Below, in pieces: positions 49,771 through 60,361 of a stretch of DNA of 64,000 nucleotides. Both the position numbers and the translations under genes were made by a program. The first letter of the stretch is position 1. The number at the start of each line of letters is the position of its first letter. The notes below the pieces were generated by a model. It did no database searches, was not told where the DNA came from, and saw only the letters and a list, made by a program, of their open reading frames with translations. This stretch comes from Alisma plantago-aquatica (taxonomy: Eukaryota > Streptophyta > Magnoliopsida > Alismatales > Alismataceae), in assembly GCA_963693085.1 (NCBI GenBank), contig OY856412.1, positions 1,063,414,744-1,063,478,743 on the forward strand. The letters run 5' to 3'.

Positions 49771-50150
49771 ACATGGCCGTGGTAACACAGAACGGTCGTG
49801 CTGCAAATGAAGAAATCACAGGAAAAATCTCAATTTTGAAGCAGCTGTAGAGCATACTCTACCACGGCCATGCCACACAGCACGGCCGTGTTGCGACCAC
49901 CCACTACGGTCGTGCCACACAGCACGGCCATTCTACCATCTCCCATAATGGTCGTGCCATGCAGCACAGCCGTGCTACCAGATCCCACCACGGTCGTTCT
50001 ACCCTCAACCCACCACGGCTGTGGTGACCACCACGGACGTGGCCATTTCAGCCCAAAATCGACCAAAACCCTGTAACTTGGCCTATTTTAATTCCCACGA
50101 CCATCCCCATACACCACGGTCGTTGTCTACCCTACCCACCACGTCCGTGC
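49771..50150. repeat. CACGGCCGTG-type dyad array
   Basis: About a dozen copies of CACGGCCGTG, CACGGTCGTG and decayed forms, many joined as GCC...CAGCACGGCCGTG pairs, lie directly upstream of the LTR TATA box (gap about 75 bp). CACGGCCGTG is a perfect 10-bp palindrome containing two CpGs. A similar cluster is in the internal region (47780-47957). Confidence 0.9.
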
Positions 50151-52034
50151 TACTCATAAAATCCACCCATTTTTCCACTTCTTTCCCCCTTTTACCCCTA
50201 ACTTAACCCTAGACCCCCTAGACACCTATATATACCTAGGTGGTGGCTGGGACACGAGGCTAGCTACTTTCCACCACCTCCTAGCTCCCCAAATTGCCAT
50301 CCACTACATTCCACTCCATATCCACCTCAAATCCACTCCATTTCGCCATTTCCATCACCAAATCACTAGTTTAGACTAGTTCCTACCCATAATCCCCTTC
50401 ATTCTTCACCCTTGCACCCTAGAGGAGGGAGGAGGACGACCTGCAACTGTTGGAGAGGGGGATTTCAGCCGCTACTTCGAGCTCCATGGCCACCTCTATC
50501 TCTTTCTTCTCTCTTTTTATAATGTCCATTTCTATGAGTAGCTAGGCCCCTGTGGGTGGGCTGTTTGGGGGGAATTATGTTATTTTAATACCATGTTGGG
50601 GGAAAATGACATGTAAACATTTTGATTCCATTTGTTAATGATTATATTCTATTTGCATCTCATTCTCCATGGATTTCTTGTTGGTTTGTGTGTGGAATCA
50701 CCTAGGAATTTAGGCAAATTGCTTGTATGTGTGAATTTTGGGATTTGCCCCTAGGTCCAATTCTTGGATCCCTAGGTTGCCTCCCATCCTACATCCTAAT
50801 CAATCTTCCTAAACCTAAGCGAGAGATCTAAGTAGCTAGAGTAGGTAATTCTAGTGCAATTAGCATGGATCCTTCTCAAGGCTAGAATGTGGGGGAATTG
50901 GGGTCCAAAACCCTAATCTCACCTCCCCATTACTACCCTCAGCCCCTAATTGCCCTAGGAATGCCTAACCTAGAAATCTAGACTTGATTAGACTCTAATT
51001 GAATTGTACCTAATCCCTAACCCAATTGAGACTCGTAAGGGTAGTAGGGAGTTTTAGGGACTAGTTCCCCTAACACGGCTGTGCTACCCTCAACCCACCA
51101 CGACCGTGCTACTCACAAAATCCACCCATTTTCCCACTACTTTCCCCATTTTGCCCCTAACTTAACCCTAGACCCCCTAGACACCTATATATACCTAGGT
51201 GGTGGTTGGGGCATGAGGCTAGCTACCTTCCACCACATCCTAGGTCCCCAAATCGCCATTCACTACATTCCACTCCTTGTCCACCTCAAATCCACTCCAT
51301 TTCACCATTTCCACCACCAAATCACTAGTTTAGACTAGTTCCTACCCATAATCCCCTTCATTCTTCACCCTTGCACCCTGGAGGAGGGAGGAGGATGACC
51401 TGCAGCTGTTGGAGAGGGGGATTTCAGCCGCTACTTTGATCTCCATGGCCACATCTATCTCTTTCTTCTCTCTTTTTATATTTTCCATTTCTATGAGTAG
51501 CTAGGCCCCTGTGGGTGGGCTCTTTGCGGGAAATTATGTTACCTTGATACCATGTTGAGGGGAAATGACATGTAAACGTTGTAATCCCATTTGTTAATGA
51601 TTATATTCTATTTTCATCTCATTCTCCATGGATTGATTGTTGGTTTGTGTGTGGAATCACCTAGGAATATAGGTGAATTTCTTGTATGTGTGAATTTTGG
51701 GATTTGCCCCTAGGTCCAATTCTTGGATCCCTAGGTTGCCTCCCATCTTCCTACATCCTAATCAATCTCCCTAAACCTAGGCTAGAGATCTAAGTAGCTA
51801 GACTAGGTAATTCTATTGCAATTAGCATGGAGCCTTCTCAAGGCTAGAATGTGGGGGAATTGGGGTCCAAAACCCTAATCTCACCTCCCCATTACTACCA
51901 TCGGCCCCTAATTGCCCTAGGAATGCCTAACCTAGAAACCTAGACTTGATTAGACTCTAATTGAATTGTACCTAATCCCTAACCCAATTAAGCCTCGTAA
52001 GGGTAGTAGGGAGTGTTAGGGACTAGTTCCCCTA
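50110..52034. repeat. Tandem duplication of about 957 bp inside the 3' LTR
   Basis: About 50110-51070 and 51071-52034 are near-identical (for example the CTAGACACCTATATATACC and TAGAATGTGGGGGAATTGGGG segments recur at a constant offset of about 957-960 bp). The second copy differs by scattered substitutions. The 5' LTR shows no such duplication. Confidence 0.92.
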
Positions 52035-52756
52035 TGCACAATCTAGCATATCCATGGCCAGTTAGTAGCTTAGGTTAATTCATTAGACTCTAACTTGTTC
52101 TTTGGTTTGGATAATCTAAATGGAATCATAATGTTCATATGTCACCCCCCAACTTAAGTGATAAGTTCATACCCCTAAACAACCCACACATCTCTTTACT
52201 GCTTGAAACCCTAGTTTTGTGCTTGCTTAGCATAATTAGTTCTTTCCTTGCTTAGTTAGCGTCTTGCTTTGCTCTTGTCTTATTCATGCTAGTGTAGCTC
52301 TTTAATTGTTCTTTTACTTCTTTCTTGCTTGCTTTAGTGTAATTTGCCTTTTTCATACCTAGCTTTATCCTTTTTGCCTGCTTAGCCTTAATCTAGTCTA
52401 GGGTTAACGTAGATTTCATTATTGCCTTTAATTCCTCATTTGTTCATAGTAGTTTAACAATCAAATCACCTTAAACCCTTAACCCTAGTCTCCGCAGTAG
52501 GAACCTAGCCAAACTAATCTAGCTCCAGTGCCCTCTTTTTTCCCTGTGGATCGACCCTATACTTGCCACCTTCCTATACTACGACACGACCCTGTGCGCT
52601 TGCGAGTGTAGTGTTTTAGTAGACGTAGGTAGTCAGTTTATGTTTTATAAATTTCAAAAGCAAATTCCCATCACATGTGTTCTAACCTCGTGGGGCGCAT
52701 CTAGTCGGGTCAAATCGGCTAGTGTGTTGCACCTCTAGCGGAATCACACCAGCTCT

Positions 52757-53350
52757 CGGGTTCTTCGTGTCAAGTATAGGTGGGCAGGCCATCTCAGGTT
52801 GAAGCCCAGCTAGGAACCCGACATTGTTGAAGTGGCCTTGAGGATCATATCGTACTACTTGCTGTTACTGGAACGATTTCTAAGTGAACTCCTCCCATCC
52901 CTCTCAGGATGGGGGTGTGCTCACCAGTATCACCTGACAGGCTCTCTGGAAACTCGATGCACTAGCTCCTTTACTCTGGGAGTTAGCTCTTATAGGGTCC
53001 GCCTATCCCATCGTAGGCTTGTAGCAGCTATTTATGGACTACGAGTCGATGGGAGTTGTAGCTTTTATTAGACCACGTGTCCTTCATCCCAGCTCTGTTA
53101 TCGAGGCTTTGGGAGGGGTTGGATATGGCGGTCGCCCAGAACGCGTGTCGGGCCATCAACATGCCAGACAGCAAGTGCATCGTGTATGGATGTGGCGGGG
53201 TGGAGGCTTGGCGATATGTTGTACTGATCGGTAGCCATATTGTGTAACAACCTCGTCGGGTGGTGAATTGTGATGAGTAAGGCACCATATCGGGTAGAGA
53301 GATGTAGCGCGCAAGGACTCCGGCGTGACACGCCTGTGTCGGGTTGTTGT
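52757..53350. other. Background repeat, right segment
   Basis: This moderately GC-rich DNA has recurring ATATCGGG and GTGTCGGG motifs and is continuous with 45227-45360 once the element is removed. Open frames here (52832-53071, 53028-53489) match nothing I know and overlap each other on both strands, so I do not call them. It ends with GTTGT (53346-53350), the probable left target duplication of the next element. Confidence 0.5.
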
Positions 53351-56347
53351 TGTAATGCCCCTCCAAGCCCATATATAAGCCAGCGGAAGCAAACCCAATG
53401 TTGTCCATAACATGGGTAGCTCGGCTCGGAGGAACATCACAAAATATGATAACCATTGCAATACGATAAATGAAACACCATGCATTCAACTAAAAATATA
53501 GATTCATACATTATTCATGGAAGGGAAAGACATAACTATATCATCTGATATCAAAACCTAATACATGTAGGCTGAGAAAAACTAAAGCATAAACTGTCTT
53601 ATCTTGATCTCAAGTCTAATACATATAAACTAAGAAAATCTAAAACATGGAAAGATAACTGAACTAAAGGATCTACTGAGTGGTAGATGGCACCCCCACC
53701 AAGCTAAGGTCTTCTCGGTAAGCTACCCTTGTTTTCTCACGTCAGTTCCCTCCAACTCCTTGATCTTGGGACATCTCGTCCCACGGCCATGCGAAATAAA
53801 GCAACATCATAAGTAAGCAGCACCATACATGTTATACTGACTAAAAATAGCATATACTTGACTTGAAAGGAAAACTTGACATGAATTTAACTTAAGCATT
53901 CTTGAAATTAATTACTTGACATAAATAAGAATTGAATAAGTAAAATATGCACTCTCTATGATTTTCCCATTTAAGAGCCCATAATTGGCATGAATGCCCA
54001 TGATTTGGCTAAAATGCCCATAACGACCCTGAGGTCCATAATTGGCTATGAAAGCCCATAACTGGCACGAAGGCCCCCTAAGGTCCATAATGGTGAGAGC
54101 ATATAAAACTTAATCAAATTCTTATAACATGATTCTTAAAATGAACATTACCATAATCTTGAACATTAAATCTTTAACATAATGGGATTTCTCCCTCATT
54201 ACATGATTTACATGGTTCTTTCTTAAATGCCTTAATCATTACATGGTCATAATCACTAAACTAATGATCATATGTGATAAACATAAAACTTTAGGAATAT
54301 GACAAACAACATGCAATGATATAATATGAGACATGATCATAATCTTAATTTCATTCATTAACTTGGAATTTAAAGCATAATCATAAAGCATAAATAGAAT
54401 GCAGTTCAAACAAGGTACATATGTATGATGGCATGACCCGCTTACCTTATTGGAGAAAACCCTAACTTTAATCTCCCTGATCCTGGGTCAAGTCCTAGGT
54501 CCCTGAAATTAGCATGGTTTAGATTATTTAACACTTTACTTACATCTTAACCCTAATTTGTCTTAAACCTGATAATTCGTGAAAACCAACCCAAAACAAG
54601 TCTCAAAAACCCTAACCATTGGCTAGATCTTGAAAAACTGAGCAAAATTCATATATAACTCGACCCCATACCGTCTACAAATTAAAAGTTACGAATTTTC
54701 TTGTATCGGCCAATCTAAAAGCTCAGAAAATCCACGTTGGTATTAACCAGAATATTCACCAGCATTGCTTAGCTGGTCCAACCACTGGTGGCCACATAAG
54801 ATGAGGGTATCTGCACTATCCGTGCATCCTGGCAAAACAAACATAGAGGTTGGAAAGACCAAATTGCCCATGGCAGAGTGACAAACAAAATGGGAAAATG
54901 TGAGGGTGAAACTGGGAACCCACAGCTAAGATTGTTCTTCACCTTCGCGGTGTCGAACCTTAACAGGTTGACCAAAAGAATCACAACATGTAGGTCGCAA
55001 AATATGAATCCATGGAAAATGCGAGAAACCAACCACAGAGACATCACCCTCACCCTTTTCCGGACTCAACAAACCCAGAATCAGCTACAGGGTGGCAAGA
55101 GGCGCTCAGTTACTATAGGTCTTGGTCACGAAACAAGGGAACACAACCAGAAACCTGAAGCCATTAAAGCCAGGAGAGAAATAAGGCGAAAAAGGGTCAA
55201 CCAAAACGGGATGACGACTTAGGGAGGAAGGTGAAGCTGAAGCCACTGCTTCCGTGGCCAACGAGCCACAGGTTGGCCCAGACGGGGAGCGCCGGTGAGA
55301 ACACCTGTGGTGGCTATAGGTTCCGGCAATTGGGAAGGATCCACGACAAACCAACAATGCGAAAACAATGAACAAAGTTCCAGTATGCTCACATGTGAGC
55401 CAATTCGACCAGAACAGTCGGAGGAGGATGGGGCGAGGCCTGAATCGTCGAGAATAAAGGTCGACTAGGCAGCACTGGCGTAGGGTATGAGGGATCGAAT
55501 TGAGAGAAGAGGAGGGCTACGGTAGGGCTGGCGATCGTTTTCGGCCCCTTATATATAGGTTTTGTGGGTTGGCAACCCCTCGGAAAAACCAAGGGCGGCG
55601 GAGAAGTCCAAGATCGATTGGGCGTTTCATAATAGGGCACCAAAACCACTTGAACCAGGGACCATTGGGTTTGTGGCTTGCTCCTGGTCATGATGGCGAA
55701 GGAATCATCGAGAATCGTGGTCGGTGGAGGAAGAACCGGGTCGGAGAAGATTGCGCCAGAGACCTGCCTGTGCCTGGTCTCCTACCCGAGGTAGGAGACG
55801 GGTCTAGCGGCGCCCGATGGGCATCCAACGGCCCAGGTCGAAGCCGAAAACAAGAGGGAGCACGTGACACTTGAACATGGGTGAAAAAAATGTGAATTGT
55901 CCGCGTGACATTTAAAATAACGAGAAACCATATGAAATCGACAAAATTAAATCAATACCATTAGATTTTAGGGTTTAAACTATAATAAAACTTCCCAAAA
56001 AGATTGAGGGGTCAAACGAAGTCTGATTAGGCTCAAATTTCAACCATAAGCTAATTAGAGGGTCTAGAATCTCTCTATCCAATTGGATTTTCATTTTGTT
56101 GCTCTTTCATTCATCAATTTCATGTAGGTTGCTAATTTAATACATGCATTATATAAATGTGACATTGATAGAATTATCATTTATTAAATGGCTATTTGAG
56201 ACAAATCTAGGTTTATGAGATTATTTCATCATACATTAGACTAAGAGGTCCCATAAAATTCTAGTTTGTTGGATAAAAGCTTAAACTTGGAAACTAGGGT
56301 TTCACATTAAGGTACATTAATAGATCTAGGATTTTTAGGATGTTACA
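53351..56347 (-). repeat. LTR of the gag-only element (3' LTR in element sense)
   Basis: The LTR is 2997 bp. On the minus strand it starts TGTAACATCC at 56347 and ends GGGGCATTACA at 53351. A minus-strand TATA box, CTATATATAAGG, lies at 55549-55560. Upstream of it is one perfect dyad at 55777-55799 (arms GTCTCCTACC/GGTAGGAGAC, core CGA). The repeats GCCCATAA at about 53990-54090 form short imperfect tandems. Open frames within are not conserved proteins. Confidence 0.9.
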
Positions 56348-56361
56348 ATTCTACCCACCTT
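56348..56361 (-). promoter_or_regulatory. Polypurine tract of the gag-only element
   Basis: AAGGTGGGTAGAAT on the minus strand abuts the LTR start TGTAAC. Its layout is like the LARD tract at 27208-27223. Confidence 0.8.
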
Positions 56362-56467
56362 AAATAAATTTCGTCCTCGAAATTTTCTTAGATTGCTACC
56401 CACCTTAGAGTTTCAGTTATCCCTTCTTAAACTGTATAACTTTATAAAAGAATATATTCAACATGAA

Positions 56468-57478
56468 TTAAATGTTACCTTGATTATCATCTTCTAAGTC
56501 CATGGCAAAAACCCTAGCTTGCCTCTTGGGTGGAGGATCCTGGTTCCTAATCTGATTTGCATTTGCCTCCTTCTTCACCAACTTTGGGCAACTTGACCTG
56601 AGGTGTCCATTCTCTCCACAGTAGAAACATGCTCCTGTACCATACCTACATGGACCTGCATGGTTCTTCTTGCATGTTGGGCATAAGGGCTTCTCAACTT
56701 CTGTAGCAGGCTCATGTGCCTTCCTCTTATGGTTGTTGGGAGGTTGATACTGGTTGTTCTTCTGATGACCTTCCTTCTGATGAGACCTCCCAGGGTGGTC
56801 TTCTAGCTCTAAAGCTGCATCCAAAGCAGCTTGAAGGCACCTGTGGCCTCTTCCTGATAGGGCAAAGCTTAAGTCTGGCTTAAGTCCTATGATGAACTTC
56901 TTTGTCTTGCGTCGCTCGTCATAGTCATACTCGTACTTCTGTAGAATCCTAAACTTCATGGCATACTGGGTCACTGTCATGTCACCCACCTAAGATAGAT
57001 TGGCAAACTCCAGCTCCTTCTTCTCTATCATAGCTTCAGACACATAGTGCTCCTGGAAGGCCTCCACAAAACCTTCCCATGAGAGTGCAGGTGCATCAAC
57101 AGTTCTAGAGTTGAGGAAGTTCTCCCACCATGTACGGGCTGCTCCCTTCAGCATGTGGGTGGAAAAGCGAACCCTAGACTACTCAGGGCAGTCCAGGTCA
57201 CGAAAATAATGTTCCATGCTCCTAATCCATTATTCTCCCTTGGTGACGACGTCATCCTCTCCTTCTCCAGCAAAGGAGTCGAGCCTGATCTTCAAGAAAT
57301 CCATCGAGGTCAGCTCATGGTGTCTGGGTTGACGTTGTCCTTGTCCTAGGGCATTGGTGAGTATTTGGACTAATTCCTCCAGGGCTGCTTTAGGGTTCCT
57401 TCTTGATCCACTTCCCTCACTTGAAGATCTAGAACCATCTTCCCTATCCTTTCCCTTATCAGACTTCTTATGAGCCAT
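56468..57478 (-). pseudogene. gag: Ty3/gypsy gag with CCHC zinc knuckle, three in-frame stops
   Basis: One minus-strand frame of 336 codons plus its final stop starts MAHKKSDKGK at 57478 and has stops at 57230-57232 (TAA), 57179-57181 (TAG) and 56990-56992 (TAG). The central retrotransposon-gag region includes LKGAARTWWENF and WEGFVEAFQEHY and continues as MTVTQYAMKF. A basic region and a CCHC knuckle CFYCGENGHLRSSCPK follow. The two TAG codons fit CAG-to-TAG changes, as expected from cytosine-methylation damage. There is no protease or pol, and only about 120 bp separate the gag stop from the LTR. It would encode a capsid protein, and the element would depend on another element's pol. Confidence 0.88.
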
Positions 57479-57544
57479 CTAGAAAACAAGGTATACCTAG
57501 TGTTAGAACATGTGAATCTTTAGCTTAGTGGACATGTACTCATT

Positions 57545-57556
57545 GCTCTGATACCA
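57545..57556 (-). promoter_or_regulatory. Primer-binding site of the gag-only element
   Basis: TGGTATCAGAGC on the minus strand (initiator tRNA-Met type) lies 3 bp from the LTR that begins at plus 57560. Confidence 0.85.
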
Positions 57557-57559
57557 TAT

Positions 57560-57923
57560 TGTAACGCCCCTCCAAGCCCATATATAATCCAGCGGAAGAA
57601 AACCCAATGTTGTCCATAACATGGGTAGCTCGGCTCGGAGGAACGTCACAAAATATGATAACCATTGCAATACGATAAATGAAACACCATGCATTCAACT
57701 AAAAATATAGATGCATACATTGTTCATGGAAGGGAAAGACATAACTATATCATCTGATATCAAAACCTAATACATGTAGGCTGAGCAAAACTAAAGCATA
57801 AATTGTCTTATCTTGATCTCAAGTCTAATACATATAAACTAAGCAAATCTAAAACATGGAAAGATAACTGAACTAAAGGATCTACTGAGTGGTAGATGGC
57901 ACCCCACCAAGCTAAGGTCTTCT
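57560..57923 (-). repeat. Second LTR of the gag-only element, first piece
   Basis: It is almost identical to 53351-53714 (few differences visible) and is interrupted after AAGGTCTTCT at 57923 by the SIRE-like element. Confidence 0.9.
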
Positions 57924-59345
57924 TGTTGGATAAATTGGACATTATGATAAATCCCTTTGTTTCGATGATGACAAACATTTCATTCTTATTAATCTAACGA
58001 GCTACTTGAGTGTGCAGGACTAAGATGGATGGCAAAGCAACTAGGGAAAATCCCCAAGCTAAAATGTTTATATTTTCATGCAATGTAATCATTGTTGTAA
58101 AAACTTGTACAAATATATAATGTACAAGTACTTAGAATTGCATGTAAATCAAGCATTAGATTTTCCCTAGCCAAACACCATAGCTAAACACCTTAGTCAT
58201 CCATTCAATAGGATCACCTATGCACACTCACACACATAATTAATGCCTAACTTGAAATCTTAAAACAGGATCTATCTCGGTCGACAAACTCCTCGACCGA
58301 GACACTCTCGGTCGACCATCTTCTCGACCGAGAAAGATCCAAAGTAGCCGTTAGACACAACAGACAAGTTAGTTGGTAGTTGAAGAAAGACGTTGCAAAT
58401 CACTTGTTCCAGAGAGCCTGTCGGTCGACAAAACTTCGACCGAGTAGGTGTCTCGGTCGACCATTCCTCGACCGAGATGATCTCTGACAGCAACTGCAGA
58501 ATAAATGATTTAGCCGTTGTTAAAGCAACAACTTTGTACCTAACGACTAGTTAAGCACTTAGAAACCCCTAGAAGTTGTCTAGAACGTCCTTAAGCATAC
58601 TTAGGCCATTCCTATAAATAGGACAAGCCATAGGACACTAGAATTCACTTGTTACACTTGAGAATACACTTGAGCATACTTGAGCAATCTTTTGCAAGCA
58701 AATTTGAGCACTGTGATCATTGGCCTACATTCTCTTTAGCTCAATCTCGTGTCCTATAGGCTAGATTCTCCTACCCACAGCAATTACAAGTTCACATACT
58801 TGGCTAGGAGATCTTACGCTTGATCTAGGCATATCAAGCCTCGGGCTTAAAGGATAAGTTGTAATTTCCTTTTTCTTTCTTGTTCCTTGTTATCTTTTGT
58901 ACTCTCCTTGCTACTCCTAGGGTTGGAGGCTGCGGATTGGAGAGGGTTGACTTCTCGGAGGAGAAGGGGACTTCAAGCTACTTCAAGAAGGCTATCGCAC
59001 GGGAAGCTACTTCAGAAGGCTGGTGCAACGGGAGTTGGTGCATCTACTTCAAGGGAAGGCTGCTTCGAGTTGGGCGATTACTTCTAGGTGAAGGCTGCTT
59101 GAAGGGTTTAGGGAAAAGAGATTGTATTTTATGTAATTCCTTGAGAGGTAATAAAATAAATTTCTTTTCAAATCCCGGTTGGGTAAGCAACCGGGTAGTG
59201 GACTGACGGCTATAGTATTTGCTATAGTTGGAACCACTCTAAACCTTGTGTCTCCTTGTCCAATATTTTTCTTTGTGGTTGCTTGAGTAATTAATTGTTA
59301 AAATTATCTATAAAACTTTATTCACCCCCCCTCTAGTAGTTTTCA
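57924..59345 (+). repeat. LTR of the SIRE-like element
   Basis: This LTR holds two dyad clusters (58275-58335 and 58419-58480) and a TATA box CTATAAATAGG at 58612-58622. It ends CCCCCCTCTAGTAGTTTTCA before the primer site. A 3' stretch at 58880-59200 has open frames in two phases but no recognisable protein. Confidence 0.75.
58275..58480. repeat. CTCGGTCGA...TCGACCGAG dyads in the LTR
   Basis: There are four hairpin-type dyads in two clusters. Each has 8-9 bp arms (CTCGGTCGA and TCGACCGAG) and a 6-8 bp loop of varying sequence. The last one ends about 130 bp before the LTR TATA box. Confidence 0.9.
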
Positions 59346-59347
59346 AT

Positions 59348-59359
59348 TGGTATCAGAGC
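59348..59359 (+). promoter_or_regulatory. Primer-binding site of the SIRE-like element
   Basis: TGGTATCAGAGC lies 2 bp after the LTR end (tRNA-Met type). Confidence 0.9.
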
Positions 59360-59392
59360 AGGCTTCAAGGAACCCTAACCAGGTCTTGAAGA

Positions 59393-60361
59393 ATGAAGGG
59401 AGGAGGTGACTACGACCACAGACAAAGGAGCAACTTGGACAAATTTTCAACAAGCTGCAATTGGTGTTTAGGAACAAACCATACAACAATCGGCTGTCCA
59501 TGGAAAGAAAAGAAGAAAGAGGTCCATAAAAATTGTTTCATTGCTACAACCAATGAGGAAGAAGAAGAAGAGGTAAGCCTTCTTGATTTATCAAAAGAAG
59601 AGCTAATTTCTAGTCTTGAAGAAACTCACAATAAGTATATTGAGTGCAAGAAGAAATTAAAGAAATCTAGTAAAACAAACAATGAGTTAAATGCTAGACT
59701 TTTTGCTCTTACATCTGAAAATGACGATTTATATGCTAAATTGAATACTCTTGGTTTCGAAAAAGATGACATTGCTTCTGAAAACCGTACTTTGAAATCA
59801 TCTCTAAGTAATAGTGAAGTGAAGATTTTTACTCTAGAAACAAATTATGATCTTCTATATCAAGAAAAGGTTGAATTACTTGCAAAGTTAAATGACCTTC
59901 AAAAACAACCTATTTTGTGTACACATGTAGATTATGACAATATAGTAAAAGAAAGAAATTCTTTATCATCCAATCTAGATCGAGCAAAACTAGATATTAA
60001 GAATAGAATGGATGAGATCGTTAAGTTACAACGAGAAGTTAGTAGGTTAAACAACAATGGAATCCTTGATAGAATATTGGATAACTCCTATCATCAAATA
60101 GGGAGAAGAGGACTGGGTTATAAACCTAAAGAAAAATCACATCAACAACCTAGTCGGAGTAAGCCACAAACCTATCAACCCATATATGTACCCAAAAGGA
60201 CACCCTCACCCAATGACAACACAGGGAAAAATCATAGAAAAAGGCTTGAGGTTGATTCAATTTGTTGCCATTATTGCTCACGCCTTGGACATTATTCTTT
60301 TTCATGCCCATACAAGAAAAAGAATGTTGAGATGGTATGGGTTCCAAAACCCCCAAATTAA
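59393..60361 (+). CDS. Copia/SIRE-type gag C-terminal half, two zinc knuckles
   Basis: This intact frame of 322 residues begins at the first ATG (59393), 33 bp after the primer site. Residues 22-35 form a CX2CX4HX4C knuckle (CNWCLGTNHTTIGC). An acidic run (EEEEEE) follows, then a long Leu/Lys/Glu-rich coiled coil (about residues 60-220), then a GLGYKPKEK motif, and a second CX2CX4HX4C knuckle (CHYCSRLGHYSFSC) ending VWVPKPPN. This order matches the C-terminal part of SIRE/Maximus gag as I know it. The N-terminal UBN2-like capsid domain and all of pol are missing. It could still bind RNA. Whether it is translated is unknown. Confidence 0.75.
   Translation: MKGGGDYDHRQRSNLDKFSTSCNWCLGTNHTTIGCPWKEKKKEVHKNCFIATTNEEEEEEVSLLDLSKEELISSLEETHNKYIECKKKLKKSSKTNNELNARLFALTSENDDLYAKLNTLGFEKDDIASENRTLKSSLSNSEVKIFTLETNYDLLYQEKVELLAKLNDLQKQPILCTHVDYDNIVKERNSLSSNLDRAKLDIKNRMDEIVKLQREVSRLNNNGILDRILDNSYHQIGRRGLGYKPKEKSHQQPSRSKPQTYQPIYVPKRTPSPNDNTGKNHRKRLEVDSICCHYCSRLGHYSFSCPYKKKNVEMVWVPKPPN

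Larger units (their letters stand above)
45366..52751 (+). mobile_element. Non-autonomous LTR retroelement with Athila-type primer site and rearranged LTRs
   Basis: The 5' LTR (45366-46597) and 3' LTR (49474-52751) share starts TGATTCAG...AGGGCTTCATC and ends CGCACCA/CACACCA. A perfect GCTCT target duplication flanks the element (45361-45365, 52752-52756). The primer site is tRNA-Asp-like and the internal region has only a Pro-rich ORF, with no gag or pol domains I recognise. The two LTRs differ greatly in length (1232 against 3278 bp). The 3' LTR has a tandem duplication, and the 5' LTR a large deletion plus an inverted segment. Confidence 0.9.
49474..52751 (+). repeat. 3' LTR with dyad array, TATA boxes and a tandem duplication
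   Basis: The LTR is 3278 bp, TGATTCAG to CACACCA. The dyad array is at 49771-50150, and a TATA box CCTATATATACC follows at 50225-50236. Because of a ~957-bp tandem duplication, the TATA box recurs at 51184-51195 with a short piece of dyad sequence before it (51071-51112). Confidence 0.9.

Noticed and set aside
52832..53489. Overlapping frames on both strands as host genes
   Set aside because: No known domain, overlapping each other, in DNA that has repeat-like motifs and multiple insertions.
55106..55874. Several 90-124 residue frames in the gag-only LTR
   Set aside because: They lie near the LTR TATA region in GC-richer DNA on both strands and have no domain. They look like chance frames.
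58880..59206. 108-residue frame near the end of the SIRE-like LTR
   Set aside because: It lies in the R/U5 part of the LTR, overlaps a second frame in another phase, and shows no family resemblance.
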